A DNA stretch of 6,593 bases, taken from positions 1 to 6,593 of the forward strand of contig NZ_CABMQJ010000083.1 of assembly GCF_902388705.1 (NCBI RefSeq), given 5' to 3'. The number at the start of each line of letters is the position of its first letter. Within the stretch, counting starts at the first letter, position 1. The stretch is from an uncultured Alistipes sp. (GTDB lineage Bacteria > Bacteroidota > Bacteroidia > Bacteroidales > Rikenellaceae). Both the position numbers and the translations under genes were made by a program. This document shows positions 1 to 5,776 of this stretch, in pieces. A model generated the notes under the pieces. It saw only the letters and a program-made list of their open reading frames with translations, made no database searches and was not told the DNA's origin.

Positions 1-1109
1 GCCGTGATTGCATCGCTCTGCGACACGGCGCCGCGCTCACCCAGCCAAGCGATAACGGCGGCCTGCGCCCCGGCATCGTAGCGGGGCATGCCGGCGGCAA
101 GCTGTGCGAACAGGTTGTCGCTGCCCTTGCCCAGCGACTGGAGGGCGGCGTAGCGGTACTCCGCCGGGCCGTCCTTGACGGCTTTCAGCACGTAGGGCAT
201 CGTCTTTTCAGCGCCGAGCGCATCGACGAGAATCCCCAGTGCGGCGCCCCGGACATACGTAAGGTCGCATTTGAGCAGCCCTTTGGCGGCTTTCACGGCC
301 TGTGCATCGCCTGCGGCGGCAAGTCTTGCCAGCAGGCGCAGGTAAGCGTCCGTGGCACCGGTTCTGTCACAGCCGTAGCCGATGCCGGCCGCAGCAGCGG
401 CCAGCGGCTTGATCGACGCACGCGAACCGCAGACAGCCAATGCATTATACACCTGTTCGGCCGTCGCCGCATCGGCGCCGACGAGCCACTGCGCGAGCAG
501 CGGTTCGGCTTCAGTCATCCGTTTCTCGGCAAAAGCATAGGCCAGTGCGCGTTTCCGTTCCGGGGCGAGGCCCTCCCTGCGGGCCTGCGCGAGCAGTATC
601 TGCTCGGTGCCGGGAGTCGAAATCAGCGCCCGGAGGGCGTAATCGGAGAGGTAAGAATCGTCCAGGTAGCGTACGAACGCTTCGGCATCGGCGGCCGTCG
701 AGCAAAACTGCAGCTGCGAGAAAAGGAAAGCCCGGTTGGCATTGTCCGTACAACGGTCGAGCGCCGTGAGCAGCCCCTTGCGCACTTCGGGACGCAGCGC
801 TTCGTGCGCCGGGTCGGTCACATAGGCTGCAATGCCGTTCAAGGCGTATTCGAACGTGGCGTTCTTGCCCTTGTCGGCGGGAACGAGCATGGCGGCAATC
901 ATTTCGACGCCCTGGCTCCCGGTGGCGGCGAGTTCGCCCATAACCTGATTGAAAACGGTTCCGTCGGGAGCCGGAAGCTGTGCGAGGCCGTCGGAAACGA
1001 TGGTTTCCATGGTGCGCTGGCGCGCGTCGAGCTGTTGGGCGGCAGCTCCTGCGGGCAGCAGGGCGGCCATAGCGCCCAATAGGATGAGTCGTGTGATTAT
1101 CTTTTTCAT
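1..1109 (-). CDS. Secreted HEAT-repeat-like protein (partial, C-terminus beyond window edge)
   Basis: An uninterrupted minus-strand frame starts at ATG 1109-1107 and runs off the left edge after about 369 codons, so the stop is not visible. Residues 1-24 form a Sec signal peptide: MKKIITR, a hydrophobic stretch, then AGAAA before QQ, a good signal peptidase I site. The mature part is alanine- and leucine-rich and built of short amphipathic helices. Examples are around residues 68-97 (VEMIAAML ... FEYALNGIAAYV) and a later run with KAAKGLLKC, RGAALGILVDAL and YRYAALQSLGKG, which is the pattern of HEAT/ARM-type repeats. No catalytic motif was recognised. It lies 10 bases downstream of the Gfo/Idh gene and is surely co-transcribed with it. 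HEAT repeats usually form protein-binding solenoids, so a scaffold or accessory role in the periplasm is possible. Some HEAT proteins of this kind are fused to enzymatic domains further on, which cannot be judged here. The gene is certain; the HEAT assignment is moderately sure. Confidence 0.82.
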   Translation of the reverse strand, partial: MKKIITRLILLGAMAALLPAGAAAQQLDARQRTMETIVSDGLAQLPAPDGTVFNQVMGELAATGSQGVEMIAAMLVPADKGKNATFEYALNGIAAYVTDPAHEALRPEVRKGLLTALDRCTDNANRAFLFSQLQFCSTAADAEAFVRYLDDSYLSDYALRALISTPGTEQILLAQARREGLAPERKRALAYAFAEKRMTEAEPLLAQWLVGADAATAEQVYNALAVCGSRASIKPLAAAAAGIGYGCDRTGATDAYLRLLARLAAAGDAQAVKAAKGLLKCDLTYVRGAALGILVDALGAEKTMPYVLKAVKDGPAEYRYAALQSLGKGSDNLFAQLAAGMPRYDAGAQAAVIAWLGERGAVSQSDAIT

Positions 1110-1119
1110 AACACAGGTG

Positions 1120-2400
1120 CTAAATATGCCACGGGCCGCGCATCGGCTGGTCGACCAGTCGGTTGGCGGCATCGTCGCCGATGAAAAGTTGCTTGTCGGG
1201 ATCGAAATGCAGGGTGCGGTTCAGCCGCAGGGCGCAGGCGCCCAGGTTGACGAGCGTCGAGCTGCGGTGACCGATCTGCTCGTCGAGCGCGAATTTGCGC
1301 CGCGTGCGCACGCATTCCAAGAAATCGGTGTTCTGCGGAGCCGGGTCGGGCATTTCGGCCAGTTTCTCCATGACGTCGGGAATCGTGCAGCGGAAGCCCT
1401 TGTAGACCTTGCCCAGCGGGCCCTCGATATAGGGCGTATCGCCCTTGCTCTCGAAGCCCTCGCCCTCGAGGACAATCTGGCAGCCGTCGTCGTACGTATA
1501 GACGATTTTGTGCCAGATACCCACGGCGTCGGGGTGCTGCTCGGGTGCGTCGACCTCGATCTTCACGGGCGAGGTTTCGTCCTTGCCCAGCAGGTACTGG
1601 ACGGGATCCATGTAGTGCTGGCCCATGTCCGTCAGGCCGCCGCCGTCGTAATCCCAGTAACCGCGGAAAGTCTGGTGCACGCGGTGCTGGTTGTAGGGTT
1701 TCCAGGGAGCCGGGCCGAGCCACATGTCGTAATCCAGTTCCGAGGGAACGGGCTGCGGCGCGAGGTTCTCCCTGCCCACCCAGAAGAACTTCCAGGTGAA
1801 GCCGGTCGTGCCGGAGATGGTCACCTTGAGCGGCCAACCGAGCAGTCCGCTGTCGATCAGTTTCTTGAGCGGCTCGACCGTGGTGCCCAGCCCGTAGAAC
1901 GTATCCTTGAAGCGGAACCACGTATTCAGGCGGAAAATCCGGTTGTTGCGTTTCACGGCTTCGACCAGGCGCTTGCCCTCGCCGATGGTGCGCGTCATGG
2001 GTTTCTCGCACCAGATGTCCTTGCCGGCCTTGGCGGCCTCGACGGCCATGATGCCGTGCCAGTGAGGCGGCGTGGCGATATGCACGATGTCGATATTGGG
2101 GTCGGCGATCAAATCGCGGAAATCGTGGTACGTTTGCAGGGTTTCGTTGAATTTCTTCCTACCCAGCGCGACCGCGCTTTCGAGGTGCTTGCGGTCGACG
2201 TCGCAGACGGCCACCAGGCGGCACTCCTTGCCGCTGGTAAAGTGGTAACTGCTCTTGCCGATGCCGCCGACGCCGATGATGCCCTTGGTAAGCTGGTCGC
2301 TCGGCGCCACGAATTTCGGGCCTCCGAGCACGTGGCGCGGGACGACGGTCAGTACCGCCATGCCGCTTAAGGTTTTCAGGAAATTTCTGCGGGTACTCAT
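1120..2400 (-). CDS. Tat-exported Gfo/Idh/MocA family oxidoreductase
   Basis: This 426-residue protein is a full-length NAD(P)-dependent sugar dehydrogenase/oxidoreductase of the Gfo/Idh/MocA family. The N-terminus (STRRNFLK followed by a hydrophobic stretch to about residue 26) is a twin-arginine signal, so the enzyme is probably folded around its cofactor in the cytoplasm and then exported, as known for Zymomonas glucose-fructose oxidoreductase. The Rossmann motif GVGGIG is at 43-48, an acidic CDVD end of the second strand at about 66-69, the ATPPHWH loop at 109-115, and the family EKP motif at 132-134 with the usual catalytic-site Lys133. The C-terminal domain carries GGGLTDMGQH at 253-262, giving the Asp258/His262 pair typical of this group. 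The start is fixed by the Tat motif. It sits 22 bases after the DUF1080 gene and 10 before the HEAT gene, in one operon. Oxidation of a glycoside hydroxyl to a 3-keto group is the inferred job; substrate and cofactor are not readable from the sequence. Confidence 0.93.
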   Translation of the reverse strand: MSTRRNFLKTLSGMAVLTVVPRHVLGGPKFVAPSDQLTKGIIGVGGIGKSSYHFTSGKECRLVAVCDVDRKHLESAVALGRKKFNETLQTYHDFRDLIADPNIDIVHIATPPHWHGIMAVEAAKAGKDIWCEKPMTRTIGEGKRLVEAVKRNNRIFRLNTWFRFKDTFYGLGTTVEPLKKLIDSGLLGWPLKVTISGTTGFTWKFFWVGRENLAPQPVPSELDYDMWLGPAPWKPYNQHRVHQTFRGYWDYDGGGLTDMGQHYMDPVQYLLGKDETSPVKIEVDAPEQHPDAVGIWHKIVYTYDDGCQIVLEGEGFESKGDTPYIEGPLGKVYKGFRCTIPDVMEKLAEMPDPAPQNTDFLECVRTRRKFALDEQIGHRSSTLVNLGACALRLNRTLHFDPDKQLFIGDDAANRLVDQPMRGPWHI

Positions 2401-2422
2401 ATGCTTTTCAGGTTAGTGTTGG

Positions 2423-3730
2423 TTACAAGGTTGTCAGGCGGAGGTTGCGCCAGAGGACTTTAATCCCGCCGCCGTCGTGAATCTGGAGCGCGATGCGGCC
2501 CTGGGCGGCGCCGATCTTCGCATCGGTGATGTCGACCATCTGCTCGCCGTTGAGCCACGTCCGGACGCGGTCGCCCTGCACCTTCAGGCGCAGCGTGTTC
2601 CACTGTCCCTCCTTGAGGATATTCTCCTTTTCATCGGGAATCTGCACCAGCCAGCCGCGGCCGTAGGACTCGTAGATGCCCGCCGTGTCGAACCCTTTGG
2701 GGGCCACTTCGCACTGCCAGCCGTGCACCTTCACGGGCGGCTCGACGAACGAGCGGAAGAAGACGCCCGAGTTGCCGTTGGCGAGCTGCTTGAATTCGAG
2801 CGTCAGGTCGAAATCATTATAATATTCGCGCGTGGCGAGGTAGCCGTACTGCTTGTCGGGGCCGCTCTCGCAAACCAGGTTGCCGTCCTTGTCGACATAC
2901 CACTTCTCCGTTCCGTAGGCCTCCCAGCCCGTCAAATCCTTGCCGTTGAACAGCTCGACCTCGCGGCCGGCCTTGCGGGGCAGCTCCTTGATTTTCAGGT
3001 TGCGGAACGAGGCGGGCGAGCCGTGATCCTGCAGGCAGATAACTCCGCGGTCGGCCAGTCCGTACTCGGGGGCCATTTCCCATTTGCCGCTGTGCTTGCG
3101 GGCGAACCAGTCGTCCGTCCACGCCTCGAATTCGAGGATCTTGTGGCCGTTGAGCCAATGCTCGACATGGCCGTTGTCGAAGACGATGCGCGAATTGTTC
3201 CACTCGCCCTGCGGATTGACGAAAAGCGAGTCGGGGTCGGGCAGGTGCATGGCGTAGTCCACGCCCAGTTTCTGCCACTGCTCGAGTTTGGCCGGGGCAT
3301 TGACTTTCTCCCAGCCCTCGTTGTCGATAAGCTGGTATTCGGGGCCCGTCACGTAGGGAACCTTGAAATAGGGATTCTCGACGACGTGGTAGAGCATGCC
3401 GCTGTTGCCGCCGTAGGAGAGTTTCCAGTCCCAGTCGAGGATGAAGTTGTCGTACTGTTTCTTGGTGACGATGTAGCCCGCCAGGTCGCTGCCGTCGCCC
3501 CGGGCCTGGATGCAGCCGTCGACGACATGCCACGGCATGGTCAGCGAATCGCCGTTGTAGTCTTTCCACTGGTCGAGGCTCTTGCCGTCGAAGAGCAGCT
3601 CCCAGCCGTCGGCGATTTCCGCCTCGGTAAGTACGTTGTGCTGCGGCGCACACGAAACGGCCGCCGAAGCCAGCAGCCCCAGACCGCAGGTCAGGGCGAG
3701 CTTTCTGCGCAAATAAGTTGTAGTCAGCAT
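2423..3730 (-). CDS. Lipoprotein with two tandem DUF1080 (3-keto-disaccharide hydrolase type) domains
   Basis: A 435-residue lipoprotein. The start chosen is ATG 3730-3728, because it gives a signal peptide (MLTTTYLRRK, a hydrophobic run, then AAVSC with Cys27). The same frame is open to 3850, but that extension reads through the promoter and destroys the signal. Two DUF1080 domains follow, about 41-249 and 257-435. They share the same motif order: LLFDGKSLDQW / LFNGKDLTGW, GNSGMLYH / GNSGVFFR, GEWNNSRI / GQWNTLRL, HWLNGHKI / TWLNGEQM, and a closing LQDHG...FRNLKI / LQIHDGG...WRNLRL. The family (Pfam 3-keto-disaccharide hydrolase, a concanavalin-like beta-sandwich) includes enzymes that cleave 3-keto glycosides. 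Domain 1 keeps GPEYQLIDN; domain 2 has WQCEVAP at the equivalent place. No acidic outer-membrane export signal follows Cys27, so it is probably periplasm-facing. First gene of the operon, next to a Gfo/Idh enzyme that could make its keto substrate. Family assignment is strong; the exact reaction is inferred. Confidence 0.92.
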   Translation of the reverse strand: MLTTTYLRRKLALTCGLGLLASAAVSCAPQHNVLTEAEIADGWELLFDGKSLDQWKDYNGDSLTMPWHVVDGCIQARGDGSDLAGYIVTKKQYDNFILDWDWKLSYGGNSGMLYHVVENPYFKVPYVTGPEYQLIDNEGWEKVNAPAKLEQWQKLGVDYAMHLPDPDSLFVNPQGEWNNSRIVFDNGHVEHWLNGHKILEFEAWTDDWFARKHSGKWEMAPEYGLADRGVICLQDHGSPASFRNLKIKELPRKAGREVELFNGKDLTGWEAYGTEKWYVDKDGNLVCESGPDKQYGYLATREYYNDFDLTLEFKQLANGNSGVFFRSFVEPPVKVHGWQCEVAPKGFDTAGIYESYGRGWLVQIPDEKENILKEGQWNTLRLKVQGDRVRTWLNGEQMVDITDAKIGAAQGRIALQIHDGGGIKVLWRNLRLTTL

Positions 3731-3770
3731 AAGTATGATTGGTTTAGTTTGGCATCCTTCCGGATAATGA

Positions 3771-3778
3771 CAAAAATA
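3771..3778 (-). promoter_or_regulatory. Candidate -7 box of the DUF1080/Gfo-Idh/HEAT operon
   Basis: Read on the minus strand this is TATTTTTG, a perfect match to the Bacteroidota -7 consensus TAnnTTTG. It lies about 40 bases before the DUF1080 start codon, giving a leader of roughly 35 bases. No TTTG -33 box is found 19-21 bases upstream, where the sequence is CGCG-rich, which suggests dependence on an activator. An alternative weaker pairing is TTTG within 3861-3868 with TAGATTTA at 3836-3829, but its spacer of 25 bases is long. Confidence 0.5.
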
Positions 3779-3813
3779 CCTCTTTTTTACGGATTTTCCG
3801 CGCGTACGACGAA

Positions 3814-3842
3814 CTATATAGAGCCATATAAATCTATATGAA
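3814..3842. promoter_or_regulatory. AT-rich inverted and direct repeat cluster, possible operator
   Basis: In the AT-rich stretch upstream of the operon there is a perfect inverted repeat, CATATA (3825-3830) / TATATG (3835-3840) with a 4-base centre. Next to it is the 8-base palindrome CTATATAG at 3814-3821. The hexamer CTATAT occurs at 3814 and again at 3834, a 20-base spacing or about two helical turns. TATATAGA occurs at 3815-3822 and again at 3884-3891. The cluster lies about 60-70 bases before the predicted transcription start, a usual place for an activator. Which protein binds is unknown; the adjacent DUF6377 regulator is the obvious candidate. Chance clustering of TA-rich words in an AT-rich spacer remains possible. 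Confidence 0.35.
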
Positions 3843-3902
3843 TCTGACAATCAACGCTCTGCAAACAAACTCCCTTCCCGGATTATATAGACCCGCCGAA
3901 GG

Positions 3903-5564
3903 CTACAAACCGATGCGGGACACCTGCTGTTCGAAATCGTCGCGGTCGAGGGCGGCGTTGCGCAGTTTGGTGCGGTACGTATAGACCGTGGCGGAGGCGC
4001 AGTTGAGCAGCGAGGCGATGTGGCCGCTGTCGGTGATGCCAAGCCGGATGGCGGCCAGGATACGCAGCTCGGTCGTGAGCGAGGCGTCGGTGCGCGGCGA
4101 GAAGCGGGACTCGGGCTGCAGCAGGGCGTTGACCTGCTCGATGAACTGCGGGAAAATATCGAGGAACGAGGAGTCGAACGACTGGTAGAATTTCGCATAT
4201 TCCCCGCTGGCCGCCTGCGAAGTATTGAGCCACCGCACCAGCTCGTCCACGCCCTTGGTACGGGCGACACGGCACACCTCGCGGCGGAAAGCCTCGATTT
4301 GTTTGATGTAGTGCACCGAAAGGTCGATGTAATGACAGACATAGCGGTCTTTAATCCGGTTGGAGTCGACCAGTGCCGTGTTGATTTCGCGGATATGCCC
4401 GTTTTTGGCCTGCAGTTCGTCGTTCTTCTCCCGGAGCTGGTCGCTCATGTAGAGCAGCTGGCGGTGGTTGCCGCGCAGGCGGCGGTGCTGCCACAGCACG
4501 TACCAGAGGATAACGGCGAGGACGACCAGGAATATCCCGGCCAGCCAGATCGTCGTGCTCATCATGGCCTGCCGCTGGGCGATGTTCGAGGAGATCGCCT
4601 CGCTGATTTTGACGGTCGCCGAAGAGGAAACCGGAATGCGCACCATCGAGCGGCAGTGCATCGCGTCGTCGGAACTGCATCCCATGTAAGCCGCCGCACG
4701 GTCGTAGTCCTTGCGGTCGAACAGCGCGAGTGCGAGGTCGTAGAGCGAAGAGTAGGAACGGGTGCCGGCCTGCAGGTCGGCAATGGAGGATTCGGCCAGG
4801 TAATAGAGCCCCTTGTCTTCGTCGCCCTGTCTGCGGGCAATGCCCGCCAGGCCGTAATAGAGAAGCGCACGGTCGGGATTGCTCAAAACCCGCGCCGTAA
4901 AAGGCTCCAGCAGGCGGATGGCCTCCTCGTAACGCCCCTCGTCGCGGAGGGCGGAAGCTTTCATCCGGGCACGGGTCAGTTCCGACTGTCCGGGAACAGC
5001 CAGGCAGCGGACATGCACGACCGTATCGCCCCATGCCCGCTTACGGAGGGAATCCTCGGTTTCGGCATAGCGGCGGTTGGCCACCGACGAATAACGCGAA
5101 TGCCACGCATCGTATTCCCACGGGGCCATGCCGGCGGTGTCGATTCGCCGGAAAAGTTCTTCGGCCAGGCCGAGCTGGCCGCGCCCCAGCCAGACGTCGA
5201 TGTCGGCCAGCAGGGCGATGCGGTGGATGCGCTGCGAACCGGCCTTATCGGCCAGTCCGTAAAGCAGATTGACGTAATAAGCCGCCGAATCGAGGTTATA
5301 GGTGACGTAAATCTGCGACACGTCGAACAGCTTCCGGGCACGGCGGAAGGAGTCGGGCTCGGTGCCCTCTCCCTCGCGCAGTTTGTCGGCCTGCTCCTGC
5401 CGCCACTGCTGGTAGCGCTCCTTGCGCAGCAGTTCGGCATCGAGGCGTTCCAGCGCCGCTCCGGTCTGGAGCGAATATTCCGGGCGCTGCGTACATCCGG
5501 CAAAGAGGATGCACGCAAAAACGACACACAGGAAGCGGGAACGGGGATGGAAAATTCGAAGCAT
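3903..5564 (-). CDS. Membrane-spanning DUF6377-type transcriptional regulator with periplasmic helical-repeat sensor half
   Basis: A 553-residue protein. The start at ATG 5564-5562 is chosen because it opens a signal sequence (MLRIFHPRSRF, hydrophobic run, LFAGC with Cys24) and lies just after a perfect promoter; longer in-frame starts would overlap or precede that promoter. Residues about 35-330 are helical and repeat-like, with TPR-type stretches such as ALRDEGRYEEAIRLLEPF (205-222) and LALFDRKDYDRAAAYMG (279-295). A single membrane span lies at about 338-357 (WLAGIFLVVLAVILWYVLW), followed by a coiled coil at about 360-402. The C-terminal DUF6377 region ends in a LuxR-like helix-turn-helix: LTTELRILAAIRLGITDSGHIASLLNC ranges over 496-522 and ATVYTYRTKLRN over 525-536. 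The layout implies a periplasmic sensor, one membrane crossing and a cytoplasmic DNA-binding head, so a one-component system. Cys24 may be lipidated, or the segment may only be a cleaved or anchoring signal. Its position directly upstream of the same-strand operon suggests it controls that operon. Ligand unknown. Confidence 0.88.
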   Translation of the reverse strand: MLRIFHPRSRFLCVVFACILFAGCTQRPEYSLQTGAALERLDAELLRKERYQQWRQEQADKLREGEGTEPDSFRRARKLFDVSQIYVTYNLDSAAYYVNLLYGLADKAGSQRIHRIALLADIDVWLGRGQLGLAEELFRRIDTAGMAPWEYDAWHSRYSSVANRRYAETEDSLRKRAWGDTVVHVRCLAVPGQSELTRARMKASALRDEGRYEEAIRLLEPFTARVLSNPDRALLYYGLAGIARRQGDEDKGLYYLAESSIADLQAGTRSYSSLYDLALALFDRKDYDRAAAYMGCSSDDAMHCRSMVRIPVSSSATVKISEAISSNIAQRQAMMSTTIWLAGIFLVVLAVILWYVLWQHRRLRGNHRQLLYMSDQLREKNDELQAKNGHIREINTALVDSNRIKDRYVCHYIDLSVHYIKQIEAFRREVCRVARTKGVDELVRWLNTSQAASGEYAKFYQSFDSSFLDIFPQFIEQVNALLQPESRFSPRTDASLTTELRILAAIRLGITDSGHIASLLNCASATVYTYRTKLRNAALDRDDFEQQVSRIGL

Positions 5565-5585
5565 CGTCGGCAGTTTGAGTTCTGA

Positions 5586-5617
5586 CAAAATTAAGATAAA
5601 ATGCCACTCCATACAAA
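5586..5617 (-). promoter_or_regulatory. Promoter of the DUF6377 regulator gene
   Basis: Read on the minus strand, TTTG at 5617-5614 is followed after exactly 20 bases by TAATTTTG at 5593-5586. Both boxes match the Bacteroidota primary-sigma consensus (TTTG, then TAnnTTTG) with the expected spacing. Transcription would start near 5580, leaving a leader of only about 15 bases before the ATG at 5564. This decides the start codon, since an upstream in-frame ATG at 5612 lies inside the promoter. Confidence 0.72.
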
Positions 5618-5632
5618 TTTCCGGGGACAATT

Positions 5633-5645
5633 CGTTTCCGAAACG
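5633..5645. repeat. 13-base palindrome in the divergent promoter region
   Basis: CGTTTC (5633-5638) and GAAACG (5640-5645) form a perfect inverted repeat around one central C. It lies about 16 bases upstream of the regulator -33 box and between two divergent genes, so it could be an operator. No known regulator motif was recognised, and a short palindrome can arise by chance. Confidence 0.35.
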
Positions 5646-5688
5646 GCCGAAAAACCCTTGACGGCGCCGCCGGGAAACGGGAAAGGGA

Positions 5689-5731
5689 TGCGCCGGGGCG
5701 CACCGGGCGAATAAAAATCGGCCCCGGGCCG
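5689..5731. repeat. Two GC-rich inverted repeats upstream of the kinase
   Basis: TGCGCC (5689-5694) pairs with GGCGCA (5697-5702) across 2 bases. CGGCCC (5719-5724) pairs with GGGCCG (5726-5731) around a central C. The second lies about 22 bases before the kinase -7 box, where a -33 box would otherwise be, and no TTTG is present there. They may be operators or simply a by-product of GC-rich sequence. They are not followed by T-runs, so they are not intrinsic terminators. Confidence 0.3.
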
Positions 5732-5752
5732 GGAAATATCGGACAAAACCGC

Positions 5753-5760
5753 TATCTTCG
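5753..5760 (+). promoter_or_regulatory. Candidate -7 box of the sugar kinase gene
   Basis: TATCTTCG matches the Bacteroidota TAnnTTTG box at all but one position and lies 16 bases before the kinase ATG, implying a very short leader. A matching -33 TTTG is not seen at the right distance, so the promoter would be weak or assisted. Confidence 0.45.
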
Positions 5761-5776
5761 CTGTAAATCGCACAAC

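Noticed and set aside
949..2370. Long plus-strand open frame of 473 codons
   Set aside because: It lies antisense to the Gfo/Idh gene and the start of the HEAT gene, has no recognisable motif and a composition typical of a mirrored GC-rich coding frame. The minus strand carries clear family motifs.
2477..3841. Long plus-strand open frame of 454 codons opposite the DUF1080 gene
   Set aside because: A shadow of the real minus-strand gene, with no signal, domain or conserved motif. It also runs into the promoter region.
3731..3850. 40-residue N-terminal extension of the DUF1080 protein
   Set aside because: The frame is open, but it would translate through the -7 box and the repeat cluster and would bury the lipoprotein signal inside the protein.
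3880..3902. Possible terminator after the regulator gene
   Set aside because: Only a 3-base stem (GCC-TTC-GGC) can be formed and no T-run follows on the minus strand, so read-through from the regulator into the operon cannot be excluded.
4020..5585. Long plus-strand open frame of 521 codons opposite the regulator
   Set aside because: Antisense shadow: low-complexity composition and no family match that I recognise, whereas the minus strand encodes a coherent sensor, membrane span and DUF6377 domain.
5656..5661. TTGAC-like -35 sequence upstream of the kinase
   Set aside because: Bacteroidota primary-sigma promoters do not use the E. coli -35/-10 boxes, and no matching TATAAT lies 17 bases downstream.
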